In this document: positions 1 through 7,594 of the stretch, in pieces | Numbering within the stretch: position 1 is the stretch's first letter | Layout of the letters: every line of letters begins with the position of its first letter | Assembly: GCA_035718085.1 (NCBI GenBank) | Contig: DASTHS010000090.1 | Span: 1-19,710, forward strand | Length of the DNA: 19,710 nt | DNA from: DASTHS01 sp035718085 | Lineage (GTDB): Bacteria; Actinomycetota; Acidimicrobiia; Acidimicrobiales; Palsa-688 | Direction of reading: 5' to 3' | Made by a program: the position numbers and the translations under genes | Notes under the pieces: generated by a model | Told to the model about the DNA's origin: nothing | The model's database searches: none | The model's input: the letters and a program-made list of their open reading frames with translations, nothing else

Positions 1-215
1 CGGGCGGCCTGCGGCGCACTGCGGGCCCCGGCGCCGTGGGCCAGGGCCACGGTGACCAGCACGCCGACCGCCAAGGCACCGGCGCACACGGCCCGGCGGC
101 GGCGGGCGACGGCCGGGCTCGGTCGTCGTGCCGGCCGGCGGGGCGCGGCCGCACCGGCGGGGCGCCCGGCGCGAGGGGCCGGCTGAGGGCGGGGACGGGG
201 CCGGACCGCGGTCAC
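1..215 (-). CDS. Partial exported or membrane-anchored protein, N-terminus only
   Basis: The first 71 codons of a gene that continues beyond the left edge. The start is taken as GTG at 215. The first 40 or so residues are rich in Arg, Pro and Ala, and end in an Arg cluster (residues 38-41). A hydrophobic stretch follows (about 42-60, AVCAGALAVGVLVTVALA) and then a small-residue region, HGAGARSAPQAA. This is the layout of a signal peptide or signal anchor with a long basic cytoplasmic tail. The visible part does not reveal a function. The start codon overlaps the stop of a 15-codon upstream reading frame as GTGA, so the two may be translationally coupled. An alternative start inside the Arg-rich tail cannot be excluded. 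Confidence 0.5.
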   Translation of the reverse strand, partial: MTAVRPRPRPQPAPRAGRPAGAAAPRRPARRPSPAVARRRRAVCAGALAVGVLVTVALAHGAGARSAPQAA

Positions 216-259
216 GCCGCAATACCGCCCGTCGGGCCGTGCCCGGAGCCGGTGGCCAT
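212..259 (-). CDS. Possible leaderless 15-codon upstream reading frame
   Basis: ATG at 259 starts a short frame (MATGSGHGPTGGIAA) that ends in TGA at 214-212. The stop overlaps the GTG start of the next gene as GTGA. A TANNNT -10 element (TATCGT, 272-267) lies 7 nt upstream of the ATG, the spacing seen at other genes in this window. A leaderless upstream frame coupled to the main gene is therefore plausible. It is too short for coding statistics, so this is an inference from the promoter position and the overlap. Confidence 0.3.
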   Translation of the reverse strand: MATGSGHGPTGGIAA

Positions 260-262
260 CGG

Positions 263-279
263 GCAGACGATAGGTCTGC
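263..279 (-). promoter_or_regulatory. Palindrome over a -10 element
   Basis: Perfect 6-bp inverted repeat, GCAGAC-5 nt-GTCTGC on the plus strand. On the minus strand it contains TATCGT (272-267), a good TANNNT -10 hexamer. The palindrome straddles the -10 of the promoter for the leftmost gene, as an operator for a repressor would. No convincing -35 is visible. Confidence 0.4.
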
Positions 280-324
280 GCTCACCCCCGGCCCAGGCAT
301 ACCCCGCTCGGCCCGGCGACCGGT

Positions 325-612
325 TCAGCCGACGATCTCGCTGGTCTGCATCACGGGCTGGATGTTGGTGTAGTTGGCCACGTCGGCCATCACGTCGGCG
401 GTGCCGGGCGCCCCCATCGCCGACTGCATGGCCTCGAGCGAGTCGAAGCGCATGTGCACGGCCGCCACGTACGGGCCGTCGACGCCCTTGTCGATCTCCG
501 CCCCGCTCAGGCCCCAGGTCTTCACGGCGAGCGGCACATGGTGATCGCGGTAGTAGTCGTGGTCGAAGGTCGTGCCCTCGCCGCTCGGGTAGTAGACGCT
601 CAGTCGGATCAT
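325..612 (-). CDS. EthD-domain protein
   Basis: A 95-aa protein, the usual size for a single EthD (dimeric alpha/beta barrel) domain. It opens MIRLSVYYPSGEGTTFDHDYYRDHHVPLA with the family's hallmark Y-x-x-HxP segment. It continues through a YVAAVHMRFDSLEAM strand-helix pair and ends in the TNIQPVMQTSEI tail typical of these small proteins. EthD was named from ethyl tert-butyl ether degradation, but most members have no known reaction, and none can be assigned here. ATG at 612 is chosen because the domain begins directly there; upstream in-frame codons run into the divergent promoter region. No ribosome binding site is present. CAGACT lies 6 nt before the ATG and may be a -10 for a leaderless mRNA. 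The gene is divergent from the flavoprotein at 695. Confidence 0.8.
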   Translation of the reverse strand: MIRLSVYYPSGEGTTFDHDYYRDHHVPLAVKTWGLSGAEIDKGVDGPYVAAVHMRFDSLEAMQSAMGAPGTADVMADVANYTNIQPVMQTSEIVG

Positions 613-694
613 CGGGCGAGTCTGCCCGCTCGGCGTCCCCGCCGCTCGATCGACGCCGCGCCGAGGGCGGCGAGCGTCCCTACGCTTGCAGCCC
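613..694. promoter_or_regulatory. Divergent promoter region
   Basis: 82 bp between the divergent EthD and flavoprotein starts. It holds TACGCT (681-686), 8 nt before the flavoprotein ATG, on the plus strand. On the minus strand CAGACT lies 6 nt before the EthD ATG. An 8-bp palindrome, TCGATCGA, sits at 646-653 between them. The palindrome is short and could be chance. Confidence 0.45.
681..686 (+). promoter_or_regulatory. -10 element of flavoprotein gene (leaderless)
   Basis: TACGCT, 8 nt before ATG 695, with no Shine-Dalgarno sequence. Transcription would begin at or very near the start codon. Confidence 0.5.
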
Positions 695-1837
695 ATGGTG
701 CACGTCGCGGTCATCGGCGCAGGGCCGGTCGGCATCGACGCCGCCCTCGCCGCCCACGAGCGGGGATGGGACGTCGTCGTCTACGAGCGTGCGTCGCGCG
801 TTGCGGGCAACGTGCGCGACTGGGCGCACGTGCGGATGTTCACGCCCTGGGCGATCGACGTCTCCCCACGGATGGTCGCCGCGGTGGCCGCGCCTCCCGG
901 TGGCTGCCCCTCCGGCGCCGACTTCGCCGACTACCTGGACCGGGTCGCCGGCCGGCTGCCCGCCGGCGCCGTGCGGCTGGGCACCACCGTCGAGGCGGTG
1001 GGGCGCGAAGGGTTGCTCAAGAGCGACGAGATCGGCACGGGCGAACGCGACCGCCGGTGCTTCCGCTTGCTGGTGCGCGCCGGTGACGGTGCCGAGGTCA
1101 TCGAGCACGCCGACGTCGTGGTCGACTGCAGCGGCACCTGGCACAACCCGGCGCCGCTCGGTGCCGCCGGCATCCCGGCGCCCGGCGAGCGCAGCTGTGA
1201 CGTGGTGCGGCGCATCCCCGAGGTCGACGGGTCGTGGGCCGGCCGCCGGGTGCTGCTCGCCGGTGCCGGCAAGAGCGCCCAGACGGCCGCCCGGGCCCTC
1301 GCCGGGGCCGGCGCCGACCTGACCTGGGCCGTGCGGTCGCTGGCGCCGACGTGGGGTGCGGTCGACGACGACCCATTGCCCGACCGTGCGGCGCTGGTCA
1401 CGTCGTCGCAGGCGATCGACCGGGCCGGGCACGTGCGCAAGGGCGTCACCGTGCAGGCGCTGGCCGCCGTCGGCGAGGGCGTGCAGGTCGACCTGGCGGG
1501 CGCCGACGGTGCGACCACCCGGATCGTCGTGGACAGGGTGGTGTCGCTGGTCGGTGCCTCGCCGGACGCAGGCATCTACCGTCAGCTGCAGGTGCACGAG
1601 TGCTACGCGACCGAGGGGCCGATGAGCCTGGCGGCCACGCTGCTGGGCAGCGCCGGTGGCGACTGCCTGGCCCAGGTGAGCCCCGGCGTCGACAGCCTGC
1701 GCAACCCCGAGCCGCAGTTCTTCGTGTTGGGCAGCAAGTCCTACGGCCGCACCAGCACCTTCCTCCTCCGTGTCGGCTACGACCAGGTCGACGCCGTCTT
1801 CGCCAGCCTGGCGGACGAGCTGTCGCCGCAGGCCTGA
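695..1837 (+). CDS. FAD/NAD(P)-dependent oxidoreductase, flavoprotein monooxygenase-like
   Basis: A 380-aa cytoplasmic flavoprotein. An N-terminal Rossmann fold has GxGxxG at residues 8-13 (VIGAGPVG), followed by an acidic residue at the end of strand 2 (VVYER). A second nucleotide-binding turn lies near residues 189-195 (LAGAGKSA), as in two-dinucleotide-binding-domain flavoproteins that use NAD(P)H. The C-terminal motif VLGSKSYGRTSTFLLRVG (about 344-361) resembles the segment closing the FAD site. The substrate cannot be inferred. ATG at 695 is preferred over TTG at 686, because TTG lies on the last base of the TACGCT -10 element and because the fold begins immediately after the ATG. The mRNA is probably leaderless. 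The neighbouring divergent EthD gene could act in the same oxidation. Confidence 0.8.
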   Translation: MVHVAVIGAGPVGIDAALAAHERGWDVVVYERASRVAGNVRDWAHVRMFTPWAIDVSPRMVAAVAAPPGGCPSGADFADYLDRVAGRLPAGAVRLGTTVEAVGREGLLKSDEIGTGERDRRCFRLLVRAGDGAEVIEHADVVVDCSGTWHNPAPLGAAGIPAPGERSCDVVRRIPEVDGSWAGRRVLLAGAGKSAQTAARALAGAGADLTWAVRSLAPTWGAVDDDPLPDRAALVTSSQAIDRAGHVRKGVTVQALAAVGEGVQVDLAGADGATTRIVVDRVVSLVGASPDAGIYRQLQVHECYATEGPMSLAATLLGSAGGDCLAQVSPGVDSLRNPEPQFFVLGSKSYGRTSTFLLRVGYDQVDAVFASLADELSPQA

Positions 1838-1879
1838 CCGCCCGGGGGCGGAGGTCGGCGCGGGCCGACCGCCCTGCAA

Positions 1880-1885
1880 TACCGT
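1880..1885 (+). promoter_or_regulatory. -10 element of amidase gene (leaderless)
   Basis: TACCGT, 8 nt before ATG 1894, the same spacing as at the flavoprotein gene. It suggests the amidase has its own promoter even though the preceding gene ends only 56 nt upstream. Confidence 0.5.
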
Positions 1886-1893
1886 CGGCGGCG

Positions 1894-3306
1894 ATGACCG
1901 ACCTGCGCACGACCTCGCTCGCCGACCTGGCCGCCGACGTCGCCACCCGGAGGATCTCGGCCCGGGAGCTGGTCGACCGGTCGCTCCGCGACGCCGACCG
2001 CTGGGCCGGGCTCAACGCCTGGGTGGTCGTCGACGGTGACCGGGCCCTGGCCGAGGCGGCCGCCCTCGACGAGGCCATCGCCCGGGGCGAGCAGGCCGGC
2101 CCCCTGGCGGGCGTGCCGATCGGGGTCAAAGACCTGGACGACGCGGCCGGCTTCCGCACCGCGTACGGCTCGCTGCTGCACGCCGCCGACCCGCCGGCCG
2201 CCACCGACTCGGTGCTCACCGCTCGGCTGCGGGCGGCGGGGGCGATAGTGATCGGCAAGACCACCACCCCCGAGCACGGCTACACCGGCGACACCGTCAG
2301 CCCCCTCACCGGGGTGAGTCGCAACCCCTACGACCCCGAGCGGTCGCCGGGCGGCTCGAGCGGCGGCAGCGCAGCCGCCCTCGCCGCCGGGGTGGTGCCG
2401 CTGGCCACCGGCAGCGACGGCGGCGGCAGCATCCGCGGGCCTGGTTCGATCTGCGGCCTCTGCGCGCTGAAGCCCTCGGCGGGGCGCGTGCCGATGGGCG
2501 GTGCCCGGGCGCCGGGCGCCGGGGTGCTCGCCGTGCGGGCCCCGATGGCCCGCACCGCCCGCGACACGGCCTACGCGTTGGCCGTCGCCGCCGGCCCGCA
2601 CGGCTCCGACCCGTTCTCGCTGCCGGCGCCCCCGCCCGGGGTGTGGCACCTGGCCGCCGAGCCGCCGCTGCCCCGCCGGGTCGTGTGGTGCGCGTCGCCG
2701 GGCGGCTTCCCCGTCGACACGGCGGTGCGTGAGGCCTACGACCGGGCCGTGCGCCACCTCGAGGCGGCGGGCACCGAGGTGGTCGTCGTCGACGAGCTGC
2801 ACGAGCAGCCACCCGTCGCCGACTGGTGGACGCTCTGGACCGCCTACCGCAACCGCGGCCAGGGCCACCTCCGCGGCACCCCCGCCTGGGAGCAGATCGA
2901 CCCGGGTCTGCGCGCCCTGATGGACCACGCCGAGGCGTCGGTCACCCCCACCGGCCTCCTGCGGGCCTTCGACGCCTGCCACCGGGTGAACCTGGAGGTC
3001 GAAGCCGCCCTGGCGCAGGGCGAGGTGGTGCTCACCCCGGCGGTCGCCGGCCAGACCGCCCGCTGCGGCGGACAGGGCACCGTCGACGGCGAGGAGACGC
3101 CGCTGTGGTTCCCCTACACCCAGGCCTACAACATGAGCCGCCACCCGGTGGGCGTGGTGCCGTGCGGCACGTTGCCGGGTGGCCTGCCCGTGGGCATGCA
3201 GGTGGCCGGGCGCCACGGCGACGACTGGGGGGTGCTCGCCGCCATGGCCGCCCTTGAAGCGCTCTGGTCGGACCTCACCCCGCCGCCGCCCGAGCCCGTC
3301 GGCTGA
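1894..3306 (+). CDS. Amidase-signature family hydrolase
   Basis: A 470-aa member of the amidase signature family, near the usual length. These enzymes hydrolyse amide bonds with a Ser-cisSer-Lys triad. The triad is visible: Lys79 (in IGVKDLD), cis-Ser155 (in SPGGSSGGSAAALAAG) and the nucleophile Ser179 (in GSDGGGSIRGP), with the family's 24-residue gap between the two serines. The C-terminal segment ends in the typical LPVGMQVAGR strand (residues about 430). No signal peptide is present, so it is cytoplasmic. It could be a general aliphatic or aryl amidase. GatA is less likely because no gatB or gatC is nearby. ATG 1894 is supported by the -10 element 8 nt upstream. It converges with the next gene, leaving 16 bp between the two stop codons. 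Confidence 0.9.
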   Translation: MTDLRTTSLADLAADVATRRISARELVDRSLRDADRWAGLNAWVVVDGDRALAEAAALDEAIARGEQAGPLAGVPIGVKDLDDAAGFRTAYGSLLHAADPPAATDSVLTARLRAAGAIVIGKTTTPEHGYTGDTVSPLTGVSRNPYDPERSPGGSSGGSAAALAAGVVPLATGSDGGGSIRGPGSICGLCALKPSAGRVPMGGARAPGAGVLAVRAPMARTARDTAYALAVAAGPHGSDPFSLPAPPPGVWHLAAEPPLPRRVVWCASPGGFPVDTAVREAYDRAVRHLEAAGTEVVVVDELHEQPPVADWWTLWTAYRNRGQGHLRGTPAWEQIDPGLRALMDHAEASVTPTGLLRAFDACHRVNLEVEAALAQGEVVLTPAVAGQTARCGGQGTVDGEETPLWFPYTQAYNMSRHPVGVVPCGTLPGGLPVGMQVAGRHGDDWGVLAAMAALEALWSDLTPPPPEPVG

Positions 3307-3322
3307 CGAGGTGCTGCGTCCC

Positions 3323-5233
3323 CTAGTTGGTGTTGTAGCGGGCGTGGCGGGTCGTCTTCCCCGGGACGCCCGTGGCGCGACTCTCCTGGGCGGTCACCGG
3401 GATGGCCGCGTAGCCCCGTTCGACGGCGTCGTAGCGCTTCGCTGCCCTCTGGACGTCTGTGGCGGTCTTGACGATCAGCTCCTGCCAGCCGTCGACGGTG
3501 GCCTCGTCGTCGACGGTGCCACCTCCGCGGGTCACGTCGGGAGCGGACCGCAACACGCCGAGGCCGCGCAGCACCCCCTCGACCTTCTCCTTGTCGTCGG
3601 CGCCGGCCTGCGGGACTAGTGCCGCCCGGCCGTCGACCGTCGCGGGCGACGACCCGCTCTTGATCACCGGGGCCAGCTCGAACGCCGCCCGATACAGCCG
3701 CTCGAGGCCGGGCGTGTCCCCGAGGCCGGCATTCTTGGCGGCGTCGGTCATCCGCCACACGTACTTGCCCGACTTGGCCGCCGCCTCCCATGCGTGCGAG
3801 CTGTGACGGCGCGACTCCTTGATGGCATCGGCCATGTTCTCGGTGACCGCCACCATGAGGTCGTCGATGGTCTGGCTGATCGTCGCCCCGATCTGCAACC
3901 CGACCACTGCGTGGTTGACGGCTGCGTCGGTGACGTACGCCTCGTTCGACCACAGGGCTGCCTCTGACACGACGGTGCGCAGGCGGACGATCGACGCGTC
4001 GACGTCGGCGGCACGCTCCAGGTCGCCGGGCGCCCCGTTGACGGCAGCGATGGCGGCCTCCAGCCTGCGGCGCTGCTCCTTGATGACGTCGAGCTTGCGC
4101 TCGTAGACGCGGTTGGACGACTCCATCTTGAGTGACTCGACGCCGAGCTCGGAACTGCCCGGGCCGAGGATCCCCGCCGCAGTCGCCTCGATGCGGCCCG
4201 TGCCGGGCCCCTCGAGCGTCCCGTCCCCCATGGCGGGCGCCGCTCCCTTGCCGTCGAGCTGCATCCGCGCCTGCAGCTCGGCCATGTAGGTGGCGTACCG
4301 GGAGAGCGCCAACCTCTGCACGTCGACGGGCACGTCCGTGTCGTCGACGTACTTCTTCCACTGCGCCTCCGACATGTGCAGACGAGCCTTCACCAGCGCC
4401 CACGACTGTTGCTGCTTCTGGTCTTCGGAGTACATCTCCGGGGTGGCCGCCCCGCCCTGCTCGGCGCCGGCGCGGCCCCCTTCCTTCTTGACCAGCGTGA
4501 CCGGCCCGCTGGCCCCCGCGGCGTCGAAGCCCTTGGGGCTGAACATGAAGTCCTTTGCGTAGACGTTGACGTCGTAGACGACCCCCGCCTCGCGCGCCCA
4601 CCCGTCGGCCCGGAACAGCTGGTTGAACACCCGCACCGCAGTCTCGGTCTGGTTGCCCTTGAGGTTCACGTCGATGTCGCTGGTCAGCGACGCGCTGCCC
4701 TCGGCGCCCCATTTGAGCGAGTCGTCGCCCGTGAGCTCCTGCACACGCTGCTTGGTGCGCACGAGGATGTGGTCGTGGTGCCAGGCGCGGTACTCGAGCA
4801 GCTTGCGCATCAGGTCGTTGCGCAGGCCGGTCTTGGCGTAGGCGAGCGCATCCTTGGCCAGCACCCAGCTCTGCGCCAGCGGCCCCTGGAGCACGCTGCG
4901 CAGCACCGGCGAGTCGGCCGGGAGCGCGGCGATGCGGGCCCGGTCACCCTCACCGGCGCGGTCGAGGTAGGCGAGCAGCTCGTCGAGGGTGACGGCCTGA
5001 CCGCCGAACACCCGCATCCGCACCGGGTCGCTGACGACCGCCTGGGGGTTGCGGGCCACCCGCTCCCCGCTCAGCATGCTCACGGTCGCCCGGTTGCCGA
5101 CCGCCCTCTGGAGCGACAGGACGTGGTCCCCCGGCTGCGCCACCGGCGGAGACACGGGGGCCGCCTGCGGCGCGCGCCCGGCCGCACGCGCCGGCGCCGG
5201 ATCGGCTCGCTCCCCTCCAGCCGACCGCCCCAT
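3323..5233 (-). CDS. LQRxxGN-motif protein with nucleotidyltransferase-like core (possible injection-system cargo)
   Basis: A 636-aa protein of unknown function, without signal peptide or membrane segments. A disordered Ala/Pro-rich start (1-36) precedes VLSLQRAVGNRAT (38-50), matching the LQRxxGNxA motif that recurs near the N-terminus of proteins linked to extracellular contractile injection systems and DUF4157 polymorphic toxins. The core has Gly179-Ser180 and Asp186-Ile-Asp188 (GSASLTSDIDVNL), then a strand YDVNVY with Asp221. This is the GS...DxD...D layout of the polymerase-beta nucleotidyltransferase fold, although the GS-to-DxD gap is short. Residues 270-520 are predicted mostly helical with charged heptad-like stretches. 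No catalytic activity is demonstrated and no injection-system structural genes are visible here. ATG 5233 has TACTCT 6 nt upstream and no ribosome binding site. It could also be a lineage-specific protein unrelated to toxins. Confidence 0.7.
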   Translation of the reverse strand: MGRSAGGERADPAPARAAGRAPQAAPVSPPVAQPGDHVLSLQRAVGNRATVSMLSGERVARNPQAVVSDPVRMRVFGGQAVTLDELLAYLDRAGEGDRARIAALPADSPVLRSVLQGPLAQSWVLAKDALAYAKTGLRNDLMRKLLEYRAWHHDHILVRTKQRVQELTGDDSLKWGAEGSASLTSDIDVNLKGNQTETAVRVFNQLFRADGWAREAGVVYDVNVYAKDFMFSPKGFDAAGASGPVTLVKKEGGRAGAEQGGAATPEMYSEDQKQQQSWALVKARLHMSEAQWKKYVDDTDVPVDVQRLALSRYATYMAELQARMQLDGKGAAPAMGDGTLEGPGTGRIEATAAGILGPGSSELGVESLKMESSNRVYERKLDVIKEQRRRLEAAIAAVNGAPGDLERAADVDASIVRLRTVVSEAALWSNEAYVTDAAVNHAVVGLQIGATISQTIDDLMVAVTENMADAIKESRRHSSHAWEAAAKSGKYVWRMTDAAKNAGLGDTPGLERLYRAAFELAPVIKSGSSPATVDGRAALVPQAGADDKEKVEGVLRGLGVLRSAPDVTRGGGTVDDEATVDGWQELIVKTATDVQRAAKRYDAVERGYAAIPVTAQESRATGVPGKTTRHARYNTN

Positions 5234-5239
5234 ATCAGG

Positions 5240-5245
5240 AGAGTA
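5240..5245 (-). promoter_or_regulatory. -10 element of the LQRxxGN gene (leaderless)
   Basis: TACTCT on the minus strand, 6 nt before ATG 5233. No Shine-Dalgarno sequence is present. Confidence 0.5.
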
Positions 5246-5256
5246 CCGACCTCCCT

Positions 5257-5276
5257 GGCTGCCGGGTCGAGCAGCC
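5257..5276 (-). repeat. Inverted repeat between exporter stop and next gene
   Basis: Perfect 6-bp arms GGCTGC / GCAGCC with an 8-nt spacer, just upstream of the LQRxxGN gene's -10 and 35 bp past the MMPL stop. It could be an operator near the -35 position or a weak terminator stem. No U-tract follows. Confidence 0.3.
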
Positions 5277-5310
5277 TCTCGGGCGCAGGCCGCCGTCGGC
5301 CCCGAGCCGG

Positions 5311-7494
5311 TCAGACGGTTGCCAGCCCCCGGTCGCCCGGGCCGGTGGCCCCGTCACTGCCTTCCACGTTCAACTGCGGGAGGGCCCGCTCGAGACCCGA
5401 GGGGAGCCACCAGTTGGCCCGGCCGATCAGCTGCATCGATGCCGGGACGATCACGGTGCGCACGAGGAAGGCGTCGACCACGATGGCACCGGCCAAGCCG
5501 ATGCCGAACTGCTTGATGATCACGTTGTCGCCGAGGGCGAACCCGGCGAACACCAGGATCATGATGGAGGCGGCGGCGGTGATGACACGGCCGGTGGCGC
5601 CCTGCCCGATCGTCACCGCCTCCGTGTTGTCCCGGCGCCGCACCCACTCTTCGTGGATGCGGCTGACGAGGAACACCTCGTAGTCCATGGACAGCCCGAA
5701 CAGGATCGACAGGATGATCACGGGGATGAACACCTGCACGGGCGCCTTCTCGGAGATCTTGAAGAGCGAGTGGCCGTACCCCCACTCGAACACTGCGTTC
5801 ATGATGCCGAGCGACGCGCCGACCGACAGCAGGTTCATCACCGAGGCGATGGTGGGGATGACCAGGCTGCGGAACACGGCCATCAGCAGGAGGAACCCGA
5901 GCAGCACCACCACGCCGATGAAGTAGACGAGCTTGCCGGACAGCACGTGGGCGAAGTCGACCCCGATGGCCGTGGCCCCACCCACCAGGACGGTGGTGCC
6001 GCTCCCCGCCGTCGCAGCCGGGAGGATCTGGTCGCGCAGCCGGTGCACCAGGGCGGTGGTCGCGGACGACTGCGGGCTGGAAGACGGGATGACGTTGGCG
6101 ATGGCCACCTCGCCGTTGGGGCTCATGATCGCCGGGCTGGTCGCAGAGATCCCGCGCTGACCCCGGAGCTCGCCGAGGATGTGGGTGAACGCGGCGTCGT
6201 CATGGGTGGCCGGCAGGATCGCCACCAGCTGCAGCGGGCCTGACGAGCCCGGCCCGAAGCCGCGGGCCAGCTCCTGGTAGGCGGCCAGGGTGGTGGTGCC
6301 GGGCGCGTCGGTGCCGGCGTCGTCGAGCCCGAGACGCAGGGTCGTGACGGGCAGGGCGATGACCACGACGGCCACCAGGGCGCCGAGGAGGGGCACCAAC
6401 GGGCGGCCTTCCAGGAACCGGGCCCACCGGAACCACAGCCCGGTCATCGCCTCGTCGTGGGGGCCCTCCTGCTCGAGGGAGCGGCGTTGGCCCCGGCTGA
6501 GCGCCCGCATCCCGATGAAGCCCAGCAGGGCTGGCAGGAGCGTGATCGACGACAGCATCGTGAGGATGACGGTGAGCGACGCCGACACGGCGATGCCGTA
6601 GAGGAACGGCAGGCCCAGGACGAACTGCCCGAGCAGGGCGATGCACACCGTGATCCCGGCGAAGAACACCGCGCGGCCGGCCGTGTTGACCGCACCGACC
6701 ACGGCGTCCTCGACGGCTGCGCCGGCCTTGAGGGCAGCCCGGTGCCGGGTCACGATGAACAGGGCGTAGTCGACGCCCACGCCGAGCCCGATGAGGGCGT
6801 CGAGGATGGTGCCGAAGCTGGCCACCGACATGACGTGGCTGATCAGCTCGGTGAGCGAGATCCCGATGCCGATCGACAGCAGGGCGGTCACGATCGGCAG
6901 CGGGGTGACGAACAGGGCACCGAAGGCGATGCCCAGGACGATCAGGGCGAAGACGACCCCCAGCAGCGTGCTCGACGACCCGCTCTGCTGGTTGGCCTGC
7001 TCGATGTCCTGACCGCCGAGATCGACCGACAGCAGCGGGCTGCGGGCCGACTCGGCCGTCTGGATCACGGCGCGGACGGCCGACTTGGGGATGCTGCCGG
7101 ACTGGCCGTCGAAGACCACGGTGGCGTAGGCGATGGTGCCGTCGGGGCTGACCTGGTGGGCGCCAGCGGGGCTGAAGGGGCTGGCGACCGACCGGACGTG
7201 GGGCAGCGCGGCCACCCGGCCGAGCATGGCGGCTGCCTGCGCCTCGACCGCCGACGAGCGCACCTGGCCCGACCGGGCCTGGAGCACGATCTGGTCGGAG
7301 CTCCCCGAGGCTGCCGGGAAGTCACGCTCGAGCAGCGACAGCGCGTGCGCCGACGGTGTGCCGCCGAGCTGGAACTTGGTCGTGAAGTGGCTGCCGGCCG
7401 ACTTGGCGGCGCCGGCGGAGAGCACCAGCGCGAGCATCCACGCCAGGACGACGATGCGGCGGTGCACGAAGCACCAGCGGGCGACAGCTCGCAT
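5311..7494 (-). CDS. MMPL/RND-family membrane transporter
   Basis: A 727-aa polytopic inner-membrane protein of the MMPL family (proton-driven export of lipids or small molecules). Transmembrane helix 1 is at about 12-32, followed by an extracytoplasmic domain to about 175. Next come helices with the family motif GLGVGVDYALFIVTRHR (236-252), a second extracytoplasmic domain, and the repeat-related motif FGLSMDYEVFLVSRIHEEW (about 599-617). This gives the two-fold repeated RND topology. The Asp-Tyr pairs in these motifs (242-243, 604-605) are the conserved proton-relay positions. ATG 7494 is chosen because helix 1 follows it directly and GAAGGG lies about 10 nt upstream; frames extending further upstream would cover the operator. 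It lies 100 bp downstream of a TetR gene in the same direction and is very probably that regulator's target. The substrate is unknown. Confidence 0.9.
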   Translation of the reverse strand: MRAVARWCFVHRRIVVLAWMLALVLSAGAAKSAGSHFTTKFQLGGTPSAHALSLLERDFPAASGSSDQIVLQARSGQVRSSAVEAQAAAMLGRVAALPHVRSVASPFSPAGAHQVSPDGTIAYATVVFDGQSGSIPKSAVRAVIQTAESARSPLLSVDLGGQDIEQANQQSGSSSTLLGVVFALIVLGIAFGALFVTPLPIVTALLSIGIGISLTELISHVMSVASFGTILDALIGLGVGVDYALFIVTRHRAALKAGAAVEDAVVGAVNTAGRAVFFAGITVCIALLGQFVLGLPFLYGIAVSASLTVILTMLSSITLLPALLGFIGMRALSRGQRRSLEQEGPHDEAMTGLWFRWARFLEGRPLVPLLGALVAVVVIALPVTTLRLGLDDAGTDAPGTTTLAAYQELARGFGPGSSGPLQLVAILPATHDDAAFTHILGELRGQRGISATSPAIMSPNGEVAIANVIPSSSPQSSATTALVHRLRDQILPAATAGSGTTVLVGGATAIGVDFAHVLSGKLVYFIGVVVLLGFLLLMAVFRSLVIPTIASVMNLLSVGASLGIMNAVFEWGYGHSLFKISEKAPVQVFIPVIILSILFGLSMDYEVFLVSRIHEEWVRRRDNTEAVTIGQGATGRVITAAASIMILVFAGFALGDNVIIKQFGIGLAGAIVVDAFLVRTVIVPASMQLIGRANWWLPSGLERALPQLNVEGSDGATGPGDRGLATV

Positions 7495-7534
7495 GTTGGG
7501 AGACCCTTCGCTCAACCGCCGGGGGGAAGAACGG

Positions 7535-7554
7535 CTTACTTGTCGAATGGTAAG
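7535..7554 (-). promoter_or_regulatory. Operator-like palindrome and promoter of the MMPL exporter
   Basis: A 20-bp imperfect palindrome with outer arms CTTAC / GTAAG, 14 of 20 positions symmetric. On the minus strand it includes TACCAT (7552-7547), a TANNNT -10. A bound repressor would therefore cover the promoter. Its place between tetR and the MMPL gene suggests a TetR-family operator. Confidence 0.55.
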
Positions 7555-7594
7555 GAGGTCGGGCACCGTTGGGCAAGGCAGCCCCCGGTCCGCC

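Noticed and set aside
686..694. TTG start for the flavoprotein
   Set aside because: It overlaps the TACGCT -10 element, and the ATG at 695 sits right before the Rossmann fold.
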